Origin: Glandiceps talaboti
Lineage: Eukaryota > Hemichordata > Enteropneusta > Spengelidae
NCBI RefSeq assembly: GCF_964340395.1
Contig: NC_135560.1
Span: 2,163,501 to 2,227,500 of the forward strand
Direction of reading: 5' to 3'
DNA: 64,000 nucleotides
The first letter of the stretch is position 1. Each line of letters opens with the position of its first letter. The notes beneath the pieces are model-generated. The model saw only the letters and a list, made by a program, of their open reading frames with translations, made no database searches and was not told where the DNA came from. This document shows, in pieces, positions 46,936-57,400 of the stretch. The translations under genes were made by a program, and so were the position numbers.

Positions 46936-48119
46936 GTAAATATTGTTATCCTTCATTTCTTGTCAGGGCATTCAACAGTGGCCACCAGACTTCCCATGCC
47001 ACCTAATTTGGAAAGTGTGCATAGGTCACATAGGTCATAAAAGGAGACGAAAAATTGATTTCAAGCATAGTTTTTGACTGCAATGAATTTTTGTGTAAAT
47101 CAGTATAATAACATTTTGCAAAACTGTAGGGTTTTCACTGAAATGACTTGCATGCAGTGTTCACTCACAGCAGTGATGCTCTGACTGACCATCTCACAGA
47201 CTACAACTTCATTGCCACATTAATTTGGCCAAGACACCAAGTTCCATCACAGCTGGCACAATGTATGTTATCTCATTAACTGTTAGCTTTGACAACAAGG
47301 GCTAGCATGCCCTTGACAGCTGTATTTTGCTTTGCTTTATCGGAAATTTCGTTGGTAAATTGATAGAGACTTTCCAAATAAGGTGGCATGTCTTTTAAGA
47401 CAGCGACAATAAGCAATGAGTGTGTTAGTAAGGCTGTCATTGTATTGTAAAGACTGTTTTCCTGGGACCTTTTCCGAAGCTGATTTCCACCAAAATCTTT
47501 GTATTGTGAATGATGTAAGTGTCTTTTTTGTGGCCCAGATATTGTTGTAGTATGCCATCATTTTTGGAACAAGACTTCTTAAGGTTGATTTCATGGCTTT
47601 GCTTTTGTCACTCAAACAGCATTATGAAATGCCACCAATTTAACTTAAACGGCCATTATGTATGCTAAGCCAGGGTTTAACTAAAAAACAAAATAACTTG
47701 ACAAAGTTGCTAAGGGGATGCCCATGAAGATATTATTGTCTGCTTACTCTCACTTCCACATTGGAATCTGAAGGTCTATACTGCTATTAAGTAGGTAGTA
47801 CTGATTTGTGTCTGTAGTAACTGTACAAACCATGGGACATGAATGCATAACACATTATGTAACTGTTATATGCTTTATTTTTAACCTGATTGCAGGATGA
47901 CCAAATCCATTACCCTAAGCCCACATGCGACTTTTATTCCAGGCAAGAAGAAGATACCATCCTTTTTTGACATTTCTGATATGATTTCAAAGTGATTTGC
48001 ACACCACTTTATTTGGTCTTTGTGAAGTAGTGTGTATACTATTTGTTAAAAGAGATGTTGGACAAGGACTTTTAATGATTAATGTGAAATTTATTAAAAC
48101 CTTTCTATGATGGACACCT
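46936..48119. other. Intron DNA, no exon recognised
   Basis: First part of the 5.1-kb intron. A minus-strand open frame at 47337-47615 (about 92 codons, basic) has no recognised family and I do not call it. Confidence 0.4.
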
Positions 48120-48215
48120 TAAGGTGTCACTACACCACAGCCATGCTGAGGCACAGACCCTGGATTCTCTGAATGTTAGTCCACTGGACTAACCACTTGG
48201 CCATGGTGGCAACTG
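48120..48215 (-). other. Weak tRNA-like (SINE relic) segment
   Basis: On the minus strand TGGCCAAGTGG followed by TTAGTCC resembles a class II tRNA A box, and a degenerate B-box-like GGGTCTGTGCCTC follows about 40 bases on. Too decayed for a functional tRNA. Confidence 0.25.
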
Positions 48216-49039
48216 CATTTTAGTGACTTTACAGGATTGTGTGTCACACTCGTGGCAGGAAGAGTGGTTATTACTAAAAATCTCTCCTTGGTTGACAGAT
48301 CTCCTGACAGATGAATTGACCGTAACAGCAGGTATAACGTATGATCTAGCTGTGTGTTGTGAAAACTATCAAACAGTATGTACAATTCTGACATGTACAA
48401 TGCTTTGGAGCATAACATCATGTGCTAGCATTATACTGTATATTGTAAATTGATATTAGTATGTACATGTTTTATGATAATGTTACATTAATATTATAAT
48501 TAAATTTGACAGGTGGAAATTTGTACAAATCATCACTTTCGATGCAGTCATCGATTTCAAGTACATTGACCATGCTGGTCAAATGTGAAAGTGCTTCCGA
48601 TGATGTGTTGTACAACACGGACTTTGATTGACCTATGTGTAAGGTTTAGTATTTGTTAAGGAAACCCAACACACATTTACATTATTAGCATGATTAATAT
48701 GTTTGCCTAAAAATTGGCTGAAATCAAATTACACTTGAGAAAATGCATCCAAAACAAAGGGGAAGTTCATATTTTAATATGCATTTCTAAATCTTTGTGA
48801 GGTGTAATTGATGTAAATTCACTTGGGTTTTCTCACGAATGGTTACTTTGTTTGCAGTGTTGCTGATAAATATTGCTGTCCATACAACTTACCTGTATTT
48901 TCTATTCTTATCCTACATCTTTAGCTGTAGTATTTTATGTGTGGTGGCATTACATGTCAGTGTGGTGCACTTTCCTTAAAGTTAAAAATGCCTTAATCTG
49001 CACGCTACCCTTGCTAAATACTCAATTTACCACATACAC

Positions 49040-49350
49040 ATGCTCTTAGACTCTCACAGTCCTCGAAGCTTCGCATAAATAGCTAAAACTTGGGTTGTTT
49101 TGTATGTATCCCAGTATCCCTGGTACTGTGGGCTCTCATCGATTACATAGGGCTAACCTTTTGTTGACATGTTAGGAGAAGCTCGGGCTTCACCTGACAC
49201 GTCAACAAAAGGTTCGCCCTGTGTGATCGATGAGAGCCCACAGTACCAGGGATACAGGGATACTAGTATACGAGTACAATTATGCACTAGATACATACAA
49301 AACAACCTAAGTTTAGTTATTCGAGGACTGTGATAGAGTCTAATGTGCTC
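49040..49350. repeat. 300-bp foldback (inverted repeat) element
   Basis: Left arm (ACTCTCACAGTCCTCGAAG ... CTGGTACTGTGGGCTCTCAT ... AACCTTTTGTTGAC) pairs with the right arm (GTCAACAAAAGGTTCGCCCT ... ATGAGAGCCCACAGTACCAG ... TTCGAGGACTGTGATAGAGT). The left arm lacks about 38 bp present in the right arm (near 49260-49295). The loop is only about 20 bases, so the structure is a very long hairpin. MITE/foldback class. Confidence 0.9.
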
Positions 49351-49956
49351 TTCATTTCTTGCTGTCAAATCTGTTGTTATTGCTCTAAATTTGTAATCAA
49401 AACGAAACAAAAAAGGCCTGTATAGTTTGAAATTTGCAAATGTTTGTGTCTGTTTAATCACTTATTTTCAATAGATATTTGATTACCTTGAAAAGACATC
49501 TTCCTATTTTTACATCGCTAACCCTTTATATCATGAAAAACAAATTACATATTGCCTCAAAATTGCCCCTTCTCGTTTTCCCATTTTAAACATTTTTTAA
49601 AACTTACAAATAGCAATTAACATTTGCTAGTTTGCCTTCAAATTAAAAAAAATATCATTATTGCTACCTTTACTTTACCATTATCAAATGTGTAAAGCCT
49701 GTATGCTATTCTGGAAGGTTGAAATTTTCTGATGTACATTAATTTTGTTCATATGAGCCAGTTTGATATTTACTGAATTTCAAGTCTATGAACATGTGTC
49801 TTGTGTTTTATTTTAAAAATTTCTCATGAAATTACCTAGGACGACCGGGGGTGGGGGTGGGGGTGATGTTTTTTTCAAAACCATTCTTGTAAACTTCCTG
49901 ATACACAACAGCTAGGTTGAGCACAGCTTTTAAATGCTTTAAAACACACTGCTTTT
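49351..49956. other. Intron DNA, nothing recognised
   Basis: AT-rich, no repeat or exon identified. Confidence 0.4.
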
Positions 49957-51340
49957 TAGCACAACTGAACTTGTTCAGTAGTGCTATAGGGATCGCCCGG
50001 CGTCTGTCTGTCTGTGTGTGTGTGTGTGTGTGTGTGTGGATGTGTGTGTGTGTGTAAACAACTTAAAGTCAAAAACCGCTGAACCGATTGCCACGATATT
50101 TGGTGGGTCCATTACTTTGGGTGTCTAGTTGGGAAATTGTTCAAATCAAAATGATCGCATCACAGGTGTGTGATTTGGGTCAAAAAATGTGATTTTTGGT
50201 CAAAAAACTTAAACTCAGAAACTACTGGGCAGATTGGTGCGAAATTTGGTGGGAACATTCTTAAGGGGGTGTAAAGTAAGATTTGTTCATGACGGGATGA
50301 TTCCATCAGTGATATGCAAATTAGGGCTAAAAATGTGTCTTTTTGGTTAAAAATCTATAATTCTAAAACTACTGAGCAGATTGGGCTGAAATTTAATGGG
50401 AATGTATCTAGGGATGTATGGACGAAGAAATATTAAGCATACCATGATTCCATGAGTGATATGCAAATTAGGTGTAAAAATGTTCATTTTTGGTCAAAAA
50501 CTTATATCTCAAGAAGTACTTGGTCAATTAGTCTGAAACTTGGCGAGATGTTTCTGAAACTGTTATTCTGCAGATTTTCTTAAAAACATTTTGACAAAAT
50601 TGGCCCTAGTGACCATGACCACGCCCTTTAGCAACAACCAAATGGCAGTATATTTTGGTCAAATAACAACATCATCTGGTAAGCAAGTGAGTAAACATTC
50701 AAAAAATGTATGCAAATACCCTAGCAACCATGACCACGCCCATAGCAACAGCCAAACGGTGGTGTATTTCACAAAGATAACAACAGGGTTTAATAGATAA
50801 TTGAATAAACATCCAAACAATGTATGTAAATTTGCATAGCAACAAGACCACGCCCATAACAACAGCCAAATAATGACGTATATTGCAAAGATAACAACAT
50901 GAATAGAAAGACATGAATAAACATTCAAAAAATGTATGCAAATACCCTAGTAACCATGACCACGCCCATAGCAACAGCCAAACGGTGGTGTATTTCACAA
51001 AGATAACAACAGGGTTTAACAGACAATTGAATAAACATTCAAAAAATGTATGTAAATTTTCCTAGCAACAAGACCATGCCCATAGCAACAGCCAAATGAT
51101 CACGTATATGGCAATGACAATATCAGGAATTCATACAGAAGTGAACAAAAACATACACAAATGTATGCAAATATATCTAACAACATGACCATGCCCATAG
51201 CAACAGCCAAATGATAGCATTTATCGTAAAGATAGCAACATGGTTGGATAGGCAACTGGATAGTTATTCAGCAAATAAACACCTATTGTTAGCATAGACT
51301 AGCATATGGATAAACATTTTTAAAAACTACAGTTGTGCTA
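49957..51340. repeat. 1.4-kb element with 11-bp perfect terminal inverted repeats and internal 115-bp repeats
   Basis: Starts TAGCACAACTG and ends CAGTTGTGCTA, perfect inverted repeats. The left half has (GT)n and three diverged modules of about 150 bp ('actgggcagattggtgcgaa', 'attagggctaaaaatgtgtc'). The right half has about six copies of a 112-117-bp unit centred on 'accacgcccatagcaacagc' (50611-51190). No coding capacity. Related copies lie at 1-155 (inverted) and 52312-52670. Non-autonomous DNA transposon-like. Confidence 0.85.
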
Positions 51341-52008
51341 CAACTCCATTGGCGGTATTTTTTGATATGTGATCTATGTTAAAGTTTGTATGTAAAAGTA
51401 GTTAAATTGTACTGCTGTATTGTATGGTGGATTGTGGACTAATGGTGCTCTTTTCACATTGCATAATTACTTTTCAGGTGTATTATGTTTCCAAAGTTTG
51501 CATTTTGAATTGTCACAGAAGTAGTGTGACAGTGCTGTTGGATATCTTGTGAATATGTTTAAGTGTATCACTATTGTTAGTAATTGCAGTGATAAGGTGG
51601 TGATGTCAAAGAATATGCCAACTCTATTTCATGTACAAAGTATACATATGGAAACATGATGCCATATCTTTTTAACGTTACTTGAAAATAGTGTGTCCTC
51701 AATGCCAATATGATGCACCTTTGACTGAACATATCACTCGTAAAATAAAATTTACATATCATTTACATGATTATTTTACTTATTATGAAAATAATATCAG
51801 GTTGATGTATTGCAACAACAATTGTAAAAAGTCCTTACAGATTGTATGTATCAGAGGGCACAGTACTTTTAGGTGTACGTTATTACCTCCCATTTGGTAT
51901 ATGTATGTATTCCACAGGGAGCATATGTGGTCAGAAGGTGTCCCACTTTTATATTAAGCCATTGTACATGTTTCCCACTGACATATTCATGTATTTTTTC
52001 CAATATAG
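51341..52008. other. Intron DNA before the Cys-cluster exon
   Basis: AT-rich; no exon recognised before the acceptor CCAATATAG at 52008. Confidence 0.4.
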
Positions 52009-52148
52009 GTGTTCATGTGTATATCAAACACTGTCTAAATTGCATGATTCCTTATCGCTACCAAGAATGGAAACATGGTATTCATAACTACAATGACTCC
52101 TTGCTACTAGGACTAGATGTCTGCCTTTTCATCCGAGCAGGTTTAAAA
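52009..52148 (+). CDS. KDZ gene exon: cysteine cluster with YRYQEW motif
   Basis: Reads GVHVYIKHCLNCMIPYRYQE then WKHGIHNYNDSLLLGLDVCL. The C..C...YRYQEW.DG.HN.ND order is characteristic of animal KDZ/HMGXB3-like proteins as I know them. Entry phase 1, exit phase 0, matching both neighbours; donor AAAA/GTATGT. Confidence 0.88.
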
Positions 52149-52311
52149 GTATGTTGTTGGCTTTCTGTTTTTTTCACCAGATTTACCCCCATTTAGGGGT
52201 TTAGTTCTGGAAGGATTAAACAGTTTAAATACCACTCTGCCCAATTTTGCAACAAAACCTCTTATTTGTGTGTGGCCTCATTCATTTGAAGTGCTTATTT
52301 TTAGCACAACT

Positions 52312-52670
52312 GAACTGAGGTTCTGTAGTGCTATAGGGATTGCAAGGTGTCTATCTGTCTGTCTGACTGTATGGATGTGTGTGTGTGTGTGTAAACAACT
52401 TAGTCAAAAAATGCTGGACCGATTGCTTTGTGTATAGGTGAAGAAATATTAAGCATGTAGTGATCTCATCAGTAATATGCAAATTAGGTGTAAAAATGTG
52501 AATTTTTGTCCAAAATTTATATCTCAAAAAAATACTTGGTCAGTTGGACTGAAACTTGTTGAGATGTTTCCAGAAGTGTTATACTACATATTTACTTAAA
52601 ACATTTGACACAGTTGGCCCTAGCAACCATGACCACGCCCATAGCAACAGCCAAATAATCATGTATTGTG
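52312..52670. repeat. Shorter copy of the TAGCACAACTG repeat family
   Basis: Begins TAGCACAACTGAACTGAGG and ends in one 'accacgcccatagcaacagc' unit. It lacks the right terminal repeat. Located in the next intron of the same gene. Confidence 0.8.
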
Positions 52671-52739
52671 CCTGTTTGACTTACAGTGGTCCCAAGAACT
52701 ATTGTTATTGTTTGTAAATGTATTGCTATTTCCCCCCAG

Positions 52740-52944
52740 GAACATGTTGCCGTCAGTCGCTCTGTTGGTGTTCTGGAAAGTATGTTGAATGATGCCAACC
52801 TCAACAGACAAGATGTGCAAAGGACATATCTGTTATTTGAAACACTTGCTGCAAATTCATACAGTTTCAACTGCATCTTGTGTGGGTATTATCCACTTAT
52901 CCTAATATTTGATGGCCTGAGAAAGACTTGCTACAGACTTCCTG
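52740..52944 (+). CDS. KDZ gene exon: second cysteine pair
   Basis: Acceptor TTTCCCCCCAG, donor CCTG/GTAGGT. Reads EHVAVSRSVGVLESMLNDAN ... YSFNCILCGYYPLILIFDGL. The FxCxxCGYxPxxLIxDGxRK pattern is the continuation of the KDZ cysteine-rich region. Phase fits. Confidence 0.88.
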
Positions 52945-52980
52945 GTAGGTTAATAAAGTTCAACTGTCTGTTTGCTCTAA

Positions 52981-52990
52981 TGTGTGTGTA

Positions 52991-53085
<95 letters not shown>
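52981..53085 (+). repeat. (GT)n microsatellite in intron
   Basis: GT repeats with occasional TTTG interruptions directly after the exon's donor. Confidence 0.98.
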
Positions 53086-53088
<3 letters not shown>

Positions 53089-53417
53089 GTTGCATATATA
53101 TATGCACTCTGCAAAACCTTGAGAACCGATGCACATGTCATGTCACCGTAGTATTTTGTGTGTACTGGTAGATGCATTCTTGGCTGTAGTAGGGATTGTT
53201 GAAATGAATTTGTCAATACCAAAACTTTGCAAATGGGCTGGAAATATGTAAACATGGTTAAAGAGCAAACACTCAACAAGTAGAGGTCAGATTGCATTGA
53301 AAATTGATTGTCTTTTGAAATTTGGTGTGCAGGCCCTATGGGTGGCCAAAGAGGGACTTATTTATATTATGATAAGATTTACAGACAAGTATTTGTATTT
53401 TTGTGTCCCTTTTGTAG

Positions 53418-53546
53418 CTTTCATTTTGGTTGATTTTTCAGTGAGTGACATTGAGGCTCCTTCTGTGGAAAACCCAGATACTGTTGACATCAAGAAGTTC
53501 TGGAGCGATGTTGAATCATACATATTTAAGTATGCTGTGACAAAAG
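53418..53546 (+). CDS. KDZ gene exon with two in-frame acceptors
   Basis: Reads AFILVDFSVSDIEAPSVENP then DTVDIKKFWSDVESYIF. Acceptors at 53417 (CCCTTTTGTAG) and 53441 (GATTTTTCAG) are 24 bases apart and both keep frame; the first has the better pyrimidine tract. Donor AAAG/GTGACT. Confidence 0.8.
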
Positions 53547-54066
53547 GTGACTGAATCTACCATATAAAACAACATTCATTCATTAACAAGTTAAACAGAA
53601 TTTTATTGTATTAGCAAACATGGAAATATTAAAAGGATAAAGACATTTGTCTAGCATTGTTTCATGAATTTTGTTTAATATGAGAAGCTATTTCTCTTGT
53701 CTTGCCATTTGAAACATGATGCAATACTCATGTACTGTACACAATATGTACTCTGTATAATATAAAGAGACAAGATAAAAAATTTAGTGGAACTATTTTG
53801 GGTCATGACCAGAAAATCAACTTTAGTCCTCCACTGCCTATGGTTCAGCGTACAGCACTAACTGTGTATGATTGAATAAAATATACACTGTAACATAATG
53901 TGTAGACCTCATGCAGACTTCTGTAATGAGATCTTCCTGTGGGGTTCCTTCAGGATAGCTGCCTGTATGTACACTGCTGTGGCAATGTTTTTTTATTCAT
54001 AGAAAAGAAAGTTGGAAACGGGTAGGTCATTTGTATATGTGACATTATTGCAAATTTTTTCTGCAG

Positions 54067-54254
54067 GTAAAGTCAACATACCTAATGTCCAACCTGGCTA
54101 CAAAGAATGGGGACCGTGGATTGGTGAGATGTCTATAGTCAGTGACTTAATCTACAATACTGAGCATCGAAAGTGTGCCCTTCACAGGGAGGATGAAGGA
54201 ATAGGTGAAGCTGTTCCTGATGAGGTTTTGCGTTCATTACTGCAAAATGAAAAG
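54067..54254 (+). CDS. KDZ gene exon: WGPWIG segment
   Basis: Acceptor TTTTTTCTGCAG, donor AAAG/GTACTT. Reads GKVNIPNVQPGYKEWGPWIG then EMSIVSDLIYNTEHRK. The Y..W.PWIG / LNTE.K pattern precedes the SAP segment in related proteins. Phase fits on both sides. Confidence 0.88.
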
Positions 54255-54436
54255 GTACTTTATTATAATGACCTTTTAGCTTTCAACAATAACATCAAAT
54301 TTGTCATTTGTTTTGATGTAGACAAACATTTTCCCCCACACTACTAACATTTTTGAGGTTTTTAACCAGTTGACAGTATATGTTTTCTTGTTTTGTTTGG
54401 AGTAATAATTTAAACTTTGGTATTTCACTTTTCCAG

Positions 54437-54578
54437 GTTTCAACCGTGCGGCGGATTTGCAGGACTATGAACATTTGTACAACTGGTTCAAAGGTGGACA
54501 TGATTGTGAGGATGCAAAAGAGTTCTGTAACCCGGAGTCACCTTGACTTGGCATATGAGAAGGTTTTTGGTACATCTG
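54437..54578 (+). CDS. KDZ gene exon: SAP-like DNA-binding segment
   Basis: Reads VSTVRRICRTMNICTTGSKV then DMIVRMQKSSVTRS. LRxxC...I.TTGSKxDMI.RL is the helix-extension-helix pattern of SAP domains. Donor CTG/GTGAGT, phase 1, compatible with both the exon at 57401 and the alternative exon at 54862. Confidence 0.85.
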
Positions 54579-54861
54579 GTGAGTATACATGTCATTTGCA
54601 TATTAAAGTAATAATATTGATGAGAATTGGGCATTTATTTAGGATTTTTGATTTATAAAACAATGTTTTAATGGCTACCTACTTGAAAAATAAACATGAA
54701 AGAACATATACCAGGTCCTTGTTTGTAACTCAATAAATGGCAAAAGCTTAGTAAGTGTGTAAAATCTTTGTTATTGTACGTTCAAGGTATTTGTGTGGGC
54801 TAGGACGTCAGGTGAATTTATCAATAAAACTATGTAAATCCACTCATACATTTTTATTTAG

Positions 54862-54995
54862 ACGCACTGGAGTCGGAACTAGCAAAGGGCATACCGTCAA
54901 TAAGCAGTAACACAGCCACAAACTTTGACCAACTAAGAGTAATTGACATTTTGCTGGGGAGTCTGATGCGCCCTCTACGACAAATTCCTGAGTAA
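54862..54995 (+). CDS. Possible alternative terminal exon of the KDZ gene
   Basis: A strong acceptor (TTTTTATTTAG) opens 43 codons plus a split Asp that continue the reading frame from the SAP exon (TCT G + AC): DALESELAKGIPSISSNTAT then NFDQLRVIDILLGSLMRP, ending IPE and TAA. If used, the product would keep the zinc finger, Cys cluster and SAP parts and lack the transposase, protease and PHD. The peptide is unrecognised and the open length alone is not significant; the phase-matched splice site is the main support. Confidence 0.3.
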
Positions 54996-57400
54996 CACAC
55001 ACACGGGGCCGAGTGTGAGAGTCTGCCGTAAAGATGTTTTAGTATTTTAAATGCCTGACTGTAAAACGTTGAGTGTCGGCATTTTTGTCAATTGTTATAA
55101 ATTTAAAGACGAAAAAAAAACGTTTGATGGATGACAATTTTTTTGTCATCGTGAGCATGTGCTTCTGACAGAATCAGGTGACCGCAGAAGTATCATCGCC
55201 CACACTCCGAGTTTAGCATAAGTTCAGAAGTACGGCGTCGATGTATTATGTACACACGTACACGATCTCAAGTCAAATGATTTTCCTTCCACGTTTTGTT
55301 TTTCAAAATTCGGTGAAGGCTGTTTTATGATTGATTAAACTTGTTCTATTTCCAAAAGCCATGGTGTCATCTCTGAAAGCAGTCAATCTTAACTAAACTA
55401 CATGTATTACTATTCACGTCGTATTCGTTTCTAGACTAAAAGGCAAATATAACATCACCGTGTCACATGTGCGAGTACGAGTTCACATCGATACAACCAC
55501 AAGCGATGTATTTCAAAACAAATGCATGCGGTATGGTGAATACTGATCGAGCCAAGTTTGGTCTCTGTAGCGGTAAATATAATCCCAGTATGTCTCTACG
55601 ATGCATGTTAGTCGATGTCATGACTAGCTGATAGTGCCAACAAATATTGAACATTTTATGAACGGCTTAGATACATTTTAAGAGTCGCTTTCCTGAATAA
55701 AACAACCATTTTCAGATTGCATGCCGACATGGGCGACACATCAAGTAATCAAAGACACAACAACAAACAAATCAAAGCAACTGTGTTTATTTATAGCAAT
55801 CTGCAGATGGAAATCATGATTTTCCCAGGGAATGATACGTAACACACGTCAATATTACACTGAGGACCTAACTGAAACATTGAAACATTTTAATTTTGCT
55901 CACATTGTACATTTGAGTCGTCATGGACTATCGAACAGGCAATTTCAGGAACGACGATTTGCATCATACTCATAGACCTCATGTTTGCTTGTACCGCGCC
56001 GTTCACACGTGTGAGCTCACACTGTAGGCAAACTCGCTCTGTCTTCTTTGGCTAATGGAATGCGTATGGTTTCCTGCAGACACAAATTTATGGTTGTCTG
56101 CAGACACAATTTTTTCTATGTAATTTTTATTGAAAATGCGTAAAATACATAAGATTTGCTGTAGTCCGGTGCGTAGTTTCAGAGGGAATAATTCGAAACT
56201 CTAGTCTGACAATTGTCCTCCAAGGTCATATTCATAATCCCACGCGTCACCCCGCACGTACAAGTTACGTCTGCAAGCATGAGTCATGACTAGATATGAT
56301 CACATGGAAACACTGTCCCTCCATTCTCAGCCAAGGCCTCGTAACGAAGTTTGGAACGTCTTTTACCTAGTTTCGTATATATCAGAGTGTTAACCTGTTT
56401 TCAAGCCATATTACGATTTTCATTCATTCTAGAGGGTTCAAAGAGACAGAATCACTTACGCGTTCGCAAGTATTGTTTTTACAAGTACCGCGAAATGGTT
56501 GAGAAGTTGTCAAAAAATGGGATTTTTTTGCCTTTTTGACCATTTAGAACGTTTCTTCATTTTACTCGTTCTAGCTTATTATACATGCTAGGGAATTCAG
56601 GTTTGTTTTATTTGATAATTGAGATGAAGGACGAGAAACTGGTTAGAGGGATTTTTTGTTAGTGAAACAGGCACTCGGCACTACTTTGTTGAAAATGGGG
56701 TACGCATACAACAAAATTTGCCTTTTTGACAATTAATTTGAAGCATTTTGGATCAAAATTTCAAAATTTTGTCTAGACAGATTTTGACATGTGTATTTAT
56801 GATCACAACTGTAAAAAAAAAAATTAAGAAAAATCAAAATTGCCTATTACAGAGTGGAAAATATGAAAAATATGATATAATAATATACACAGGTGTCAAA
56901 TTTCATCATAATTTAAACAAACTCTACTTTAACGTTTTTAATGTTATGATGAATATTAAAGGGACAAACTCAGAAAATTTGGTGTCAATATCTTTATTTT
57001 TAACAAAGTTACAACAATATTTCTACAATAAAGAATTGGATGAAAAATAGCCTATACAACAACCTTAATAAAACACTTTTTTACGCATTTTTAGATTTTT
57101 TTAAATTTGATTGAGTTACAAACACAGACTGGATATATGTCCAAAATAAATGCCCAATCCCCATCCATGTGGCCACTTTAATGCTGTGGTAAGTTTGGTT
57201 ATATGTTATCATCATGAAGACATTCACTACAACTGCTATTACTACAATTATTTTATCTATATATATGTCAGATTCTTGTGCTTTACACTTTTGTACCACA
57301 GTCAGTTTTGCTTTCAAACATTATACTCGTCAATTGGTAACTTGTCATCAAGTCATCTTGCAACAATCTGTACATTTCCTTTTTTAATGTTTTTTTGAAG
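54996..57400. other. Intron DNA before the transposase exon
   Basis: Moderately CpG-containing (54990-56300), unlike the AT-rich rest. Words 'gcctttttgac' recur near 56530 and 56723. No exon or known element recognised. Confidence 0.4.

Noticed and set aside
47337-47615. Minus-strand 92-codon basic frame in the KDZ intron
   Set aside because: No recognisable domain or splice support.
48120-48215. Functional tRNA gene on the minus strand
   Set aside because: Only an A-box-like start; B box and cloverleaf pairing are not maintained.
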